This document shows, in pieces, positions 44,764 through 55,217 of a DNA stretch of 64,000 nt. The position numbers and the translations under genes were made by a program. The DNA is from Catellatospora sp. KI3 (GTDB lineage: Bacteria > Actinomycetota > Actinomycetes > Mycobacteriales > Micromonosporaceae). Where the stretch lies: contig NZ_JASAMB010000017.1 of NCBI RefSeq assembly GCF_029948125.1, forward strand, positions 124,001 to 188,000. The letters run 5' to 3'. How positions within the stretch are numbered: position 1 is the stretch's first letter; each line of letters opens with the position of its first letter. The notes below the pieces were generated by a model. That model did no database searches and had not been told where the DNA came from. It was given only the letters and a program-made list of their open reading frames with translations.

Positions 44764-46437
44764 ATGCGTACGCCCCGGCGCCGGGTCTGGTCGATCTTCC
44801 TCGTGCTCGCGACGCTGCTCGCGAGCGCGAGCTGCACCGACGACGACGACAGCAACCCGCTGCCCCCGCCGGGGGTGGCCGGGCTGCCCACCTTCAGCAC
44901 CAAGGACACGCTGGTGTTCGGGGTGGGGCAGGCGCAGTCGCTCGACCCGGCGCTGGCGCCCGACGCCGAGTCGCTGCGGGTGGCGCGGCAGGTGCTGGAG
45001 ACGCTGGTGCAGATCCAGCCGGGCACGGCCCGGGTCATGCCCGGTCTGGCCGAGAGCTTCACCGCCGACGTCACCGGCACCGTGTGGACGTTCCAGCTCA
45101 AGCGGGGCGTGAAGTTCCACGACGGCACCGACTTCGACGCCGCCGCGGTCTGCGCCAACTTCGACCGGTGGTTCCACTTCACCGGCCTGCTGCAGAACGC
45201 CGACGTCTCGGCGTACTGGCAGCTGGTGTTCGGGGGGTTCGCCAAGAACGGGTCGAGCCGCCTGCCCGCGAGCCTGTTCAAGTCGTGCGCGGCGACCGAC
45301 GCCAGCACGGCGGTGCTGACGTTGACGAAGGCGAGCAGCAGGTTCCCGGCCGCGCTGGCCGTGCCCGCGTTCGCGATCTCCAGCCCCACCGCGCTGGAGA
45401 AGTTCCACGCGAACGACCTCAAGGGCCCGACCGGCTTCCCGGAGTACGCCGCGAAGCCGGTCGGCACCGGCCCGTACCGGCTGATCTCGTGGGACAGGAA
45501 GGCGCGCCGGATCACGATGGAGGCCTTCGACGGCTACCACGGGACGAAGGCGAAGATCAAGAACCTCGTCTTCCAGGCGATCGAGGCCAACCAGCGCAAG
45601 CAGGCGCTGCTCGACGGCAAGGTGCAGGGCTACGACCTGGTCAACCCGGCCGACCTGAAGGAGCTGGGGGAGAAGGGCTACAAGCTGCTGCCCCGGCCGC
45701 CGTACAACGTGCTCTACCTCGGCATCAACCAGGCGGGCAACCCGGCGCTGGCCAAGCCGGAGGTGCGCCAGGCGCTCGCGTACGCGGTGAACCGGCAGCG
45801 GATCGTGGACGAGGTCTTCCCGCCCGGCGCGAAGGTGGCGCTGAACTTCCAGCCCGACAGCGCCGCCGGGTTCAACCCCGACGTCAACGACTACAAGGTG
45901 AACCCGCAGCAGGCGAAGGTGCTGCTGGAGCGGGCGGGCTACCCGAACGGGCTGACCCTGCGGCTGCACTATCCGACCAACATCTACCGCGACTACCTGC
46001 CGGACCCGAAGAAGATCGTTGCGATGATCACCGAGGACCTGAAGGCGGTCGGCATCACGGTGCAGCCGGTGGCGCTGCCGTGGAACCCGTCCTACCTCAA
46101 CGCGGTGACCAAGGGCAGCTCGCACGACCTGCACCTGTTCGGCTGGGAGGGCGACCTCGGCGACGCGTACACGTTCCTGGGGAGCCTGTTCGACAAGCGG
46201 TCGGCGGAGTTCGGGTTCACCGACGCGGACCTGTTCGGGGCGCTGAAGGAGGCCGACGGGGCGAGCTGGCTGCGCCGGCCCGACCTGTACCGCGTGCTCA
46301 ACGCCAGCCTGATGCAGAAGCTGCCCGCGGTGCCGCTGGCACACGGCCCGACCACCATGGTCACCGTGCAGGACCTGGTCGGCATCGTGCCCAGCCCGCT
46401 GACCGACGAGCACTACGCGGAGGCGCTGTTCCTGTGA
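44764..46437 (+). CDS. Orphan peptide-type substrate-binding lipoprotein (SBP family 5)
   Basis: 557 residues from ATG 44764. The signal (MRTPRRRVWSIFLVLATLLA) ends at Cys24 (SASCTDDDD), a lipobox followed by acidic residues. SBP_bac_5 features: LDPALAPDAESLRVARQVLE, WTFQLKRGVKFHDGTDFDAA, VGTGPYRLISWDRKARRI, NPALAKPEVRQALAYAVNRQ and RAGYPNGLTLRLHYPTNIYR. No permease or ATPase gene is next to it, so it may share the importer encoded at 35-41 kb or another. Neighbours on both sides are DUF11-like surface proteins on the same strand. Confidence 0.9.
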   Translation: MRTPRRRVWSIFLVLATLLASASCTDDDDSNPLPPPGVAGLPTFSTKDTLVFGVGQAQSLDPALAPDAESLRVARQVLETLVQIQPGTARVMPGLAESFTADVTGTVWTFQLKRGVKFHDGTDFDAAAVCANFDRWFHFTGLLQNADVSAYWQLVFGGFAKNGSSRLPASLFKSCAATDASTAVLTLTKASSRFPAALAVPAFAISSPTALEKFHANDLKGPTGFPEYAAKPVGTGPYRLISWDRKARRITMEAFDGYHGTKAKIKNLVFQAIEANQRKQALLDGKVQGYDLVNPADLKELGEKGYKLLPRPPYNVLYLGINQAGNPALAKPEVRQALAYAVNRQRIVDEVFPPGAKVALNFQPDSAAGFNPDVNDYKVNPQQAKVLLERAGYPNGLTLRLHYPTNIYRDYLPDPKKIVAMITEDLKAVGITVQPVALPWNPSYLNAVTKGSSHDLHLFGWEGDLGDAYTFLGSLFDKRSAEFGFTDADLFGALKEADGASWLRRPDLYRVLNASLMQKLPAVPLAHGPTTMVTVQDLVGIVPSPLTDEHYAEALFL

Positions 46438-46577
46438 GGCGCCGCCGCCGAGGTGCGCGTTCAGTTTGTTGCGAGGCTGTGCCAGTGCGCCGCGTCCGCG
46501 TGTCACGCTAAACGGACTTTTGCGGACATAAGGTAGCCTCCCGACTTGCCACGTTACGTGCTCGTTGGGGGTCCGCG

Positions 46578-47687
46578 ATGCTCCGCGCACTGAGTCCAGT
46601 CCTGTTGGGAACCGCGTTCGTGCTGGCCGGTGCCGGTGCGCTGCCGGCGGCGGCAGCAGCGGACAGCAGCCTGGCGGTGACCGTCCCCGACAAGGCCCTG
46701 GCCAACGAGATGGGCGGCACCGAGCTGCTGGTGAAGCTCGACAACCGGGGTGAGCAGGACCTGAGCCGGGTCACCCTCAAGGTGCGCCTGGGCGGTGCGC
46801 TGTCCGGCCGGGTCGAGCTCGCCGCTGCCGACTGGTGCACCAAGGAGAAGACCTCGGCCACCTGCTCGGTCGACCGGATCACCCCCGGCAGCGGCATCAC
46901 CGCCCGGATCTCGCTGCGGGCCCGCAAGGACGCCCCGCTCGGGGCGGCGGGCAACGTCACCGTCACCGCGCACGCCGCGACGGGCACCGCGCCCACCGCC
47001 ACCGTGCCGATCGAGGTCACCTCGCCGCCGTACACGGACATCTCCGCGTCGGCCGCCAGCGCGCCGACCTACCTGCGGGTCGGTGAGACCGGCGCGTTCA
47101 CGGTCACCTACCGCAACTCCGGCCCCGTGCCCGGCGTGCTGCGCATCGGCAAGCCCGGCGGGACCGGCTTCACCGATCCGGCGTGGACGGACTGCCCGCT
47201 GGAGGACGGCGACGGCTGCCTGATCGAGGCGCTGGCGCCCGGGGCCACCCGCAAGGTCACCTTCACCGAGAAGCTGAGCAGCGCGCACCCGGGCGAGCCG
47301 CACGTGGCGATGACCGTCGACGGCGCGTACGACCGGCTGGTAACCGACAACTACGCCAGCTTCCCCGTCTGCGTGCACGAGACCGGCGACTGCACCCGGC
47401 ACGTGCCCGGCCACCACCCGTCCGCGTCCCCGTCGGCCGCGCACCACCCGTCGGCCAAGCCGAGCCCGGTCGACGCGCCCGCCGGCGACACGACCGCGGC
47501 GCAGCGCGACCCGCTCCTGCCGGCGGAGCCCGAGCAGGTCGCCGTCGCACCCGCGCACGCGTCGTACGACGAGGCCGAGGAGGTGCTGGGCATCGGGGTG
47601 TACGCGGTGATCGGTCTGCTGATCCTGGCCGCCTCCGGCATGCTCGCCTGGCACCACCGGCACCACCGGCGCCGCCGGCACCGCTGA
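46578..47687 (+). CDS. Secreted surface protein, C-terminally anchored
   Basis: 369 residues from ATG 46578. Signal MLRALSPVLLGTAFVLAGAG, cut after ALPAAAAA. Two beta modules (LANEMGGTELLVKLDNRGEQ, YLRVGETGAFTVTYRNSGPV) each carry paired Cys (WCTKEKTSATCS; DCPLEDGDGCL). A His/Pro/Ser linker (HVPGHHPSASPSAAHHPSAK) is followed by an anchor helix (VYAVIGLLILAASGMLAWHH) and the unusual His/Arg tail RHHRRRRHR. Same build as the proteins at 13033, 43690 and 60371. A strong bidirectional terminator follows. The His-rich parts could bind metal; this is speculative. Confidence 0.8.
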   Translation: MLRALSPVLLGTAFVLAGAGALPAAAAADSSLAVTVPDKALANEMGGTELLVKLDNRGEQDLSRVTLKVRLGGALSGRVELAAADWCTKEKTSATCSVDRITPGSGITARISLRARKDAPLGAAGNVTVTAHAATGTAPTATVPIEVTSPPYTDISASAASAPTYLRVGETGAFTVTYRNSGPVPGVLRIGKPGGTGFTDPAWTDCPLEDGDGCLIEALAPGATRKVTFTEKLSSAHPGEPHVAMTVDGAYDRLVTDNYASFPVCVHETGDCTRHVPGHHPSASPSAAHHPSAKPSPVDAPAGDTTAAQRDPLLPAEPEQVAVAPAHASYDEAEEVLGIGVYAVIGLLILAASGMLAWHHRHHRRRRHR

Positions 47688-47694
47688 TCCGCGA

Positions 47695-47739
47695 CATGGC
47701 CAAGGGCCGCCCGGGTGATCCGGGCGGCCCTTGGCCATG
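47695..47739. terminator. Strong bidirectional terminator
   Basis: CATGGCCAAGGGCCGCCCG and CGGGCGGCCCTTGGCCATG are exact 19-base complements around GGTGATC, between convergent genes. Confidence 0.9.
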
Positions 47740-47742
47740 CTG

Positions 47743-47988
47743 TCAGCCTTCGGGGCGGTTCAGGATGCCGACCGCCTGCGCGTGCAGCGCGGCCATCGGA
47801 TCGGTGACCGGCACGGTCGCCCCGGTCACCGTGTACCACTCGCCCGCGCCCAGGTACTGCACCTTGAGCCGGGCCAGCCCGTCGGCGCCCAGCTCGCTGG
47901 CGAGGGTCAGCTCGCCGGTGACCACACCCACCTCATCGGTCATGACTCCGCCAGGACCGGCGACGATGTTCGTGGTCAGGGTGCTCAT
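47743..47988 (-). CDS. Small protein of unknown function coupled to the HNH gene
   Basis: 81 residues from ATG 47988, which overlaps the stop of the HNH gene in the ATGA fashion. Sequence: MSTLTTNIVAGPGGVMTDEV, then GVVTGELTLASELGADGL and VQYLGAGEWYTVTGATVPV, ending ALHAQAVGILNRPEG. It is soluble and strand-rich, without signal or membrane segment. The tight coupling suggests that it acts with, or protects against, the nuclease-like lipoprotein, but nothing in the sequence proves that. The family is not recognised. Confidence 0.7.
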   Translation of the reverse strand: MSTLTTNIVAGPGGVMTDEVGVVTGELTLASELGADGLARLKVQYLGAGEWYTVTGATVPVTDPMAALHAQAVGILNRPEG

Positions 47989-48662
47989 ACGCAAGACTCC
48001 AGCATGTCCGTCAGGGCGGCCTTCTCGGCCGAGGTCACGGTGAGCTTCCAGTACGTCTTCACCGTGATCCAATCAACGGCGTAGGTGCACCAGAAGTCGC
48101 GCGACGGCGGCTTCCACGTCGACGGGTCCTGGTCGCCCTTGGACCGGTTGCTGCTGGCCGAGACCGCGAACAGCTGCGGCCGGGTCAGGTCGTTGGCGAA
48201 CTCCGAGCGCTTGTCGTCGGTCCACGAGTCGGCCCCGGACCGCCACGCCGCCGCGAGCGGCACCATGTGGTCGATGTCGACCTTCAGCGGGTCGGTGGTG
48301 TCGGCGCCGTCGTAGACGCTGTGCCAGCTGCCGCCGGTGACGTTGCAGCCGTCCAGCTTGATGTTCTTGCCGTCGCGGGCCAGCACGGTGTCGCGGACGT
48401 CGCAGTTGCTGCCCGCCTTCTTCCAGTGCGGGAAGCGGTCGCGGCTGTAGCCGGTCATCGGCCGCGCCTCGGCGACCTTGAGGCCCTTCAGCGACGCCGC
48501 CGCGGCGGTGCCGTCACCCGCGGCCACGGGCGGCCGCGCGCCGTTGCTGGCCTTGCCACCGGGGGAGCCCGTGCCCGCTTCGGGGTCGCAGGCGCCGGCG
48601 AACAGGGTGGCGGTCAAGAGTAGGGAGATACCGGTCCATCTGAGAGGTTTGGGGGAACGCAC
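47985..48662 (-). CDS. HNH nuclease-family lipoprotein (DUF1524 / GmrSD C-terminal type)
   Basis: 225 residues from GTG 48662. The signal (RWTGISLLLTATLFAGACDP) ends in GAC, a relaxed lipobox. After a linker rich in Gly/Ala, the domain shows KVDIDHMVPLAAAWRSGADS with the catalytic His (D-H) and the SNRSKGDQDPSTWKPP segment of DUF1524 nucleases, and Cys pairs (SNCDVRDTV, DGCNVTGG, FWCTYAVD) suited to an extracytoplasmic protein. It may degrade DNA outside the cell. The start of this gene is adjacent to, and divergent from, an MFS gene; the next gene overlaps its stop. Confidence 0.87.
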   Translation of the reverse strand: MRSPKPLRWTGISLLLTATLFAGACDPEAGTGSPGGKASNGARPPVAAGDGTAAAASLKGLKVAEARPMTGYSRDRFPHWKKAGSNCDVRDTVLARDGKNIKLDGCNVTGGSWHSVYDGADTTDPLKVDIDHMVPLAAAWRSGADSWTDDKRSEFANDLTRPQLFAVSASSNRSKGDQDPSTWKPPSRDFWCTYAVDWITVKTYWKLTVTSAEKAALTDMLESCV

Positions 48663-48761
48663 GTGCTAACCCTACGGGTGTTCCGTGCTGTCGCAACTAC
48701 TCGGACGACGTCTGCGCAGGTGTCCGGTTTCGGCGTGCGCCCGGCGCGGCGGCGAACGAGA

Positions 48762-50234
48762 ATGGGCCGAGTGGATGCCGGACTGACGCTGCGCAGCCGC
48801 GCGGGCAAGGGAACGCTGGCCGCGGCGGTGCTCGCCTCCGGGATGGCGTTCCTCGACTCGACCGTGGTCAACGTGGCTCTGCCATCGCTCGGCCGCGACC
48901 TCGGCGCGACACTGGCGCAGCTGCAGTGGGTGGTCAGCGGCTACACGCTGACGCTGGCCGCCTTCGTGCTGCTGGGCGGGGCGCTGGGCGACCACTGGGG
49001 GCGCCGCCGGATGTTCGTCGTCGGCGTCGTCTGGTTCACCCTGGCCTCCGTGGCCTGCGGCTTCGCCCCGGACGTCGAGCTGCTGATCGCGGCGCGGATC
49101 CTGCAGGGGGTCGGGGCCGCCCTGCTCACCCCGGGCTCGCTGGCGCTGCTGCAGGCGTCGTTCGCCGAGCAGGACCGGGCGCGCGCGATCGGAGCCTGGT
49201 CCGGGCTGGCCGGGGTCACCACCGCGCTCGGGCCGTTCGTCGGCGGCGTGCTCATCGACCAGGCGTCCTGGCGCTGGATCTTCCTGATCAACGTGCCGCT
49301 CGCGGCGGCGGCGGTGCTGCTCGCACACCGGTATGTGCCGGAGAGCCGGTCGCCCGAGACCGACCACCACTTCGACCTCGCCGGGGGCCTGCTCGGTGCG
49401 GTCGCCCTGGCCGGGCTCACCTACGCCCTGATCGCCTGGCCGGAGCAGGGGTTCGCCTCGGCGGCCGTGCTCGGCGGACTGGTCGTCGCGGTGGTCGGCG
49501 CGGTGTCGTTCCTGCTGCGCGAGCGGCAGCGCGGACCGCGGGCGATGCTGCCGCTCACGCTGTTCGACTCGCGCGCCTTCTCGGTGCTGAACCTCTACAC
49601 CCTGCTGGTGTACGGCGCGTTCGGCGGCTTCCTGTTCCTGCTGGTCATCTTCCTGCAGAACGTCGTCGGGTACACGGCGCTGCAGGCCGGCCTGTCCACC
49701 CTGCCGATGACGCTGCTCATGTTCGCCCTGTCCGAGCGCTCCGGTGCCCTGGCCACGAAGATCGGGCCGAAACTGCAGCTCACGGCTGGCCCTCTCTGCT
49801 GCGCGCTCGGCGTGCTGCTGCTGCGCGGGGTCGGTCCGGGCACCGACTACTGGACCGGGATACTGCCCGGGGTGCTCGCGTTCGGCGCCGGGCTGACCCT
49901 GTTCGTGGCCCCGCTGACCGCCGCGGTGCTGGCCGCCGTCGCGGTCCGGCACGCCGGGGTGGCCAGCGGCGTCAACAACGCGGCCGCGCGGGCCGGGTCG
50001 CTGCTGGCCGTGGCGGTGCTGCCGCTGCTGGTCGGGCTCACCGGCGACCAGTACGAGCAGGCCGCGCCGCTGACCGCCGGGTACCGGCAGGCGGCGCTGT
50101 GGGCGGCCGGGGTGCTGGTCGCCGCGTCGGCGCTGGCGCTGTTCATCTGCCCGCACGTGCCGCTGGACCGCGCGGAGGTGCGCAGACAGAAGGAGGAGCA
50201 CCTGCCCGAGTACGGCAGGTGCCCCTCCTCGTGA
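48762..50234 (+). CDS. MFS drug exporter, DHA2 (EmrB/QacA) type, 14 helices
   Basis: 490 residues from ATG 48762 (GTG 48771 nearby is possible). It starts VLASGMAFLDSTVVNVALPS with the D-S/T-V-V-N-V-A-L-P motif of DHA2, then WVVSGYTLTLAAFVLLGGAL and GDHWGRRRMFVVGVVWF (motif A), GVGAALLTPGSLALLQASF and the motif C region GPFVGGVLIDQASWRWIFLI. About 14 membrane helices are visible. Members export drugs or metabolites with protons. It is divergent from the HNH lipoprotein gene, and its 3' end carries a hairpin shared with leuA. Confidence 0.92.
   Translation: MGRVDAGLTLRSRAGKGTLAAAVLASGMAFLDSTVVNVALPSLGRDLGATLAQLQWVVSGYTLTLAAFVLLGGALGDHWGRRRMFVVGVVWFTLASVACGFAPDVELLIAARILQGVGAALLTPGSLALLQASFAEQDRARAIGAWSGLAGVTTALGPFVGGVLIDQASWRWIFLINVPLAAAAVLLAHRYVPESRSPETDHHFDLAGGLLGAVALAGLTYALIAWPEQGFASAAVLGGLVVAVVGAVSFLLRERQRGPRAMLPLTLFDSRAFSVLNLYTLLVYGAFGGFLFLLVIFLQNVVGYTALQAGLSTLPMTLLMFALSERSGALATKIGPKLQLTAGPLCCALGVLLLRGVGPGTDYWTGILPGVLAFGAGLTLFVAPLTAAVLAAVAVRHAGVASGVNNAAARAGSLLAVAVLPLLVGLTGDQYEQAAPLTAGYRQAALWAAGVLVAASALALFICPHVPLDRAEVRRQKEEHLPEYGRCPSS
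50193..50230. terminator. Bidirectional terminator inside the MFS 3' end
   Basis: GAGGAGCACCTGCC and GGCAGGTGCCCCTCCTC pair around CGAGTAC with a small bulge. It overlaps the last codons of the MFS gene and ends 8 bases before the leuA stop. Confidence 0.7.
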
Positions 50235-50237
50235 TCG

Positions 50238-51956
<1,719 letters not shown>

Positions 51957-51989
51957 TTAAAGTCATGCGGGTCGCGCGATCCGAGGCGG

Positions 51990-52184
51990 TTGTGTGGGCA
52001 AGCACACGGCGGTACGGATCGATTTCGTTGACCTGGCAACAGGATTGCCGGGGCCCGGGAGCTGTACGGGAAACCGGCAAACGGGCACGCGCCGCTACTC
52101 CGCGACGAGGTGCCGGTGTGGCTGCGCAGTGGGCAGCGGCTAGGCCTCGTCGCGGCAGCGAAGCAGGAGGCTCACGTACCGCAT
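51990..52184 (-). promoter_or_regulatory. leuA leader with mutually exclusive RNA stems
   Basis: On the minus strand the leader-peptide end CCGCGACGAGG (52145-52155) can pair with CCTCGTCGCGG (52100-52110). Further on, TTGCCGG...CCGGCAA (52080 to 52046) forms a GC-rich hairpin. Its 5' arm, covering plus-strand CCGGCA 52074-52079, can instead pair with a second TGCCGG at 52111-52116, inside the loop of the first stem. These alternatives are the pattern of ribosome-mediated attenuation. Which stem acts as terminator or sequesters leuA translation is inferred. Confidence 0.6.
52140..52184 (-). CDS. leuA leader peptide
   Basis: A 14-residue frame, MRYVSLLLRCRDEA, with three consecutive leucine codons (CTC CTG CTT), begins at ATG 52184 and stops 199 bases upstream of leuA. 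There is no Shine-Dalgarno sequence, but TAAAGT lies 11 bases before the ATG, so the transcript may be nearly leaderless. Leu runs in short leader peptides upstream of leuA are known in actinobacteria. Low leucine would stall the ribosome on the CTC CTG CTT codons and switch the following RNA stems. Confidence 0.65.
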   Translation of the reverse strand: MRYVSLLLRCRDEA

Positions 52185-52198
52185 GACAGTCGTCGACT

Positions 52199-53449
52199 TT
52201 ACGCCGCCGTGGCCGTTGCGGGAGCCGTTGCCCGAAGACTGGGACGCGAGCCCGCCGCACGTACCACTACCGGCCCGACGACCAGCCCGCCGACCGCGAA
52301 CATCGCCGCGATCGCCAGCCAGCCCCAGCCACCGGTGCTCACCGCGAGCGCGATCAGTCCCGCCGGGGCGATCATCGCCTGCGCCGAGGTGCCCATCCGG
52401 AACGCCCCGAGGTAGGCCCCCCGCTGGTCCGGCGGCGGCAGCTCGGCCATCACCGTCCACGCCCCCGCCGAGTACAGCAGCTCGGACAGGGTCAGCAGCA
52501 CCGTTGCCGCCAGCAGCACCGCCATCGTCGGCCATCCGGCCGTGCCGCCCGCGACCAGGTAGATCGGGCAGCCCAGGGCGGCGGTCAGCGCACCCAGGCG
52601 CAGCGAGCGGACCGCCCCGGTCAGGGTGTGCGTGCCGCGGGTCAGCGCCACCTGCAGCGTCGTCGCCATCAGCGTGTTGGTGACCGTCAGCACGCCCAGC
52701 CACCAGCGCGGCGCGTCGGTCCGGTGCAGCAGCCACAGCGGCGCCACCTCCATCGCGACCGTGATGTAGGAGGCCAGCACCGCGCACACGGCGGTGACGG
52801 CCAGGTAGGGCCGGTCGCGGAAGACCTCTCGCGCCCTGGTGCGCGCCGCGTGCTGCTTCTCGTGGCGTACGAGCGCGGGCAGTTTCGCGATGAAGTAGGA
52901 GTTGGCCAGCAGCACCACGCCGTTGACCAGCACCATGCCGTAGTAGGCGGGGCGGATGTCCAGCGCCAGCGCCAGCGCCGCCAGCCCGGCCCCGAGCGAC
53001 CAGCCGACGTTGAGCCAGGAGCGGGAGAACGCCTGGGTGCGCACCCGCTCCTCCGGCGCCAGCGCCTCGATCAGGTACACGCTGCGTCCCGCCTGCGCCA
53101 CCGTCGCGGCGAGCTCCACCGCCACGATCACCGCGATGAACGCGCCGAAGCCCCGCACCAGCGGCCAGCAGCCGAACAGCAGCGCCTGCACGGCCGTGGC
53201 GCGGCTCCACAGCGTCAGCGGACCCATCCGGTCGGCCAGGGCGCTCAGCGGCACGGCGAGCAGCAGTGCGGCCGCCGCCGCGGCGGACAGGCCCAGGCCG
53301 ATCTCGTGCGGCCGCAGGCCGACGACCCTGGTGAAGAAGACGGCGCTGCCGGTCAGGAACGTGCCGTAGCCGATTCCGGCCAGCAGGTTCTGCGCGGACA
53401 GCCGCCGGGCTATCCCGGCAGGCGGGATCAGGTTATCGCGTACCCCCAT
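52199..53449 (-). CDS. MFS transporter, 12 helices
   Basis: 416 residues from ATG 53449, which has GGTGGG about 9 bases upstream; ATG 53458 would add three residues. Twelve membrane helices are visible, with AVPLSALADRMGPLTLWSRA as the loop 2-3 motif A region and SRSWLNVGWSLGAGLAALAL in the middle. The half-way loop holds LVRHEKQHAARTRAREVFRD. The type resembles MFS efflux proteins of the MdtH/YfmO kind; substrate unknown. Its stop is 15 bases upstream of the leuA leader peptide, so either the leuA promoter lies inside its 3' end or both are co-transcribed. Confidence 0.88.
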   Translation of the reverse strand: MGVRDNLIPPAGIARRLSAQNLLAGIGYGTFLTGSAVFFTRVVGLRPHEIGLGLSAAAAAALLLAVPLSALADRMGPLTLWSRATAVQALLFGCWPLVRGFGAFIAVIVAVELAATVAQAGRSVYLIEALAPEERVRTQAFSRSWLNVGWSLGAGLAALALALDIRPAYYGMVLVNGVVLLANSYFIAKLPALVRHEKQHAARTRAREVFRDRPYLAVTAVCAVLASYITVAMEVAPLWLLHRTDAPRWWLGVLTVTNTLMATTLQVALTRGTHTLTGAVRSLRLGALTAALGCPIYLVAGGTAGWPTMAVLLAATVLLTLSELLYSAGAWTVMAELPPPDQRGAYLGAFRMGTSAQAMIAPAGLIALAVSTGGWGWLAIAAMFAVGGLVVGPVVVRAAGSRPSLRATAPATATAA

Positions 53450-53517
53450 GCCGGACATCCCACCGGATGAAAGCCGCTCACGCTGCCCCGTGCCCGCTGA
53501 CCTGTCAGGTCAGGATC

Positions 53518-54069
53518 TCAACCGAGTTTGGACACCATGCGGTGCCCCGCGACCTCATAAGTGCCGCCGCGCAGGACGTGCATGGTGATCATGCCGTCGA
53601 CCTGGTCCGCATCGGCGTCGCCGCGCACGATCCAGTAGTGCTCGACGCCGAGCGCCGCATAGACGCCGAACTTGTTCACGGCGTCGTTCTCCTCGCTCCG
53701 GTCCGAGACGGCCTCGACGACGACGTGGATGACACCCGCGTCGTGGGTCGTGTCACGAGGGCGGGGCCGATGGCCGGCGACGAAGACGACCCCGTCGGCG
53801 ACGAAGTTGTTGCGGCCGCTGCCTCCGCGTACGAAGCCGCTGTCCGCGACGTACTGCTCCCCGGCGACCTCGTGCCCGTTGCGGCGCCAGTGCTCCAGGA
53901 TCATCAGGATGATCTGCCAGTGCCAGATGGTGACCGGCATGTGGACGAGCTCCAGCCTTCCGTCGTGCAGTTCCCACGCCCAGCCCCGATTGGGGGTGGG
54001 CAGGTTCTCGAACGTCGCGCGCGTGATCACGCCGTCGCTGGGCAGATCGATAGTCACAGTCACGATCAT
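53518..54069 (-). CDS. Uma2 family endonuclease-like protein
   Basis: 183 residues from ATG 54069 (GTG 54072 and GTG 54063 are possible), with GGGAGG just upstream. The Uma2/DUF820 restriction-like fold shows WELHDGRLELVHMPVTIWHW, GEQYVADSGFVRGGSGRNNF, VADGVVFVAGHRPRPRDT (P-D replaced by A-D), VHVVVEAVSDRSEENDAVNK with the core Glu and Lys-like pattern, and YAALGVEHYWIVRGDADADQ. Many such proteins are found in cyanobacteria and actinomycetes in large numbers; nuclease activity is known only by fold. Single gene. Confidence 0.87.
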   Translation of the reverse strand: MIVTVTIDLPSDGVITRATFENLPTPNRGWAWELHDGRLELVHMPVTIWHWQIILMILEHWRRNGHEVAGEQYVADSGFVRGGSGRNNFVADGVVFVAGHRPRPRDTTHDAGVIHVVVEAVSDRSEENDAVNKFGVYAALGVEHYWIVRGDADADQVDGMITMHVLRGGTYEVAGHRMVSKLG

Positions 54070-54166
54070 CACCCTCCCGGTGCGACGCGTACGGGAAAAC
54101 AGCCTACCGGCGCGAGCGGGGTGATAGATACCGCCGATTCGCGCCAGTGGACATGGCGTCGATGGG

Positions 54167-54964
54167 TCAGGCCTTCGGGGACGCCTTCGGAGTCGGACTC
54201 GGGGTGCCTGATGGCGAGACCGAGGGGCTGGGGGAGGGTGGGGCGTTGATGGGCAGGGGCTGGCCGGGGACGATCGGGCCGGGCATCTGGACGGTCTGCG
54301 GCCCCGGCGCGGGCGGGCCGGACAGCATCAGGGTGCCGAAGCCGACCCGGGCGGCGGTCAGCGTGCCGTCGGCCTCGAAGCAGTAGATGCCCGCGTCCAT
54401 GGGCAGCTTGAGGCTGGCCGCCGAGGACTCCACCGAGTAGCAGCGGCCCGCCGCGCCGGGCAGCGTGTCCACCTCGGCCACGGCCAGCGCCGCGCGGCGG
54501 TCGGTCAGCACGCCCAGCCAGTCGGTGACCAGGTGCTCCAGCTTCACGTCGGCCTTGGTCGGCAGCGGGCCGGGCAGCCGTACGCAGCCGGCGAAGGGGT
54601 GGTTGCCCGCGGGCAGGGCGCACTGGTGCAGCGCCCCGGCGGTCCACACCAGCGCGATGTCGACCTGGCCGCTGTACGCGCCGCCGGGCAGGTCGATGCG
54701 CCAGGTGCGGTCGACGGCCCGGGTGATGGTCACCCGGCGCACCGGCCGCTTCGGCGAGGTGAAGGTGTACGTCGCGACCTGCTTGAGGTCCTTGGCGGCC
54801 GCGGCCCGGCCGGCGAGCTGGGCACGGGGCTCGGTCGCCTCCACGGGCCCGGCGACGGTCGTCGCGGTGGCGCTCGGTGTCGCCTGGGGGACGGTGTCTC
54901 CGCAGGCCGACAGGGCCATGCTCGCGACGATCAAGGCAAGAGGGGTGAGGGTAGCCCGACGCAC
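54167..54964 (-). CDS. Lipoprotein of unknown function, 265 residues
   Basis: GTG 54964 gives a proper lipoprotein signal: VRRATLTPLALIVASMALSA then Cys (lipobox LSAC). No strong ribosome-binding site is seen. The mature part has a Thr/Ala-rich stretch, then a beta-rich domain: YTFTSPKRPVRRVTITRAVD, RTWRIDLPGGAYSGQVDIAL, QCALPAGNHPFAGCVRLPGP, VDTLPGAAGRCYSVESSAAS and GIYCFEADGTLTAARVGFGT. Four Cys suggest two disulfides. The tail is Pro/Ser-rich (SPSPSVSPSGTPSPTPKASP). The fold resembles LppX/LprG-like lipoproteins only vaguely. No enzyme residues are recognised. Confidence 0.78.
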   Translation of the reverse strand: MRRATLTPLALIVASMALSACGDTVPQATPSATATTVAGPVEATEPRAQLAGRAAAAKDLKQVATYTFTSPKRPVRRVTITRAVDRTWRIDLPGGAYSGQVDIALVWTAGALHQCALPAGNHPFAGCVRLPGPLPTKADVKLEHLVTDWLGVLTDRRAALAVAEVDTLPGAAGRCYSVESSAASLKLPMDAGIYCFEADGTLTAARVGFGTLMLSGPPAPGPQTVQMPGPIVPGQPLPINAPPSPSPSVSPSGTPSPTPKASPKA

Positions 54965-55217
54965 GCGCCCATTGTCGTCTGCCGACTCCACTGTGCGGCG
55001 GACCGCGGTCGGTGTGGCGGGTGTCACAGGCCAGATTTCTTCCGGTCGCGGCACGGCTGCGGCGGACTTCCGGCGGGCGCGCGAGGCGGTGCGGCAGAGG
55101 ATCTGGTACGGCACCGGCACCGGCGCCCGACTGCTGGGATCGAGCCGCAGGTGCCCGGTGCGGCCACGGTTAAGCTGAGACGTCCCTAAGCCCTGACGTG
55201 GAGAGGAGCCCGGCACC

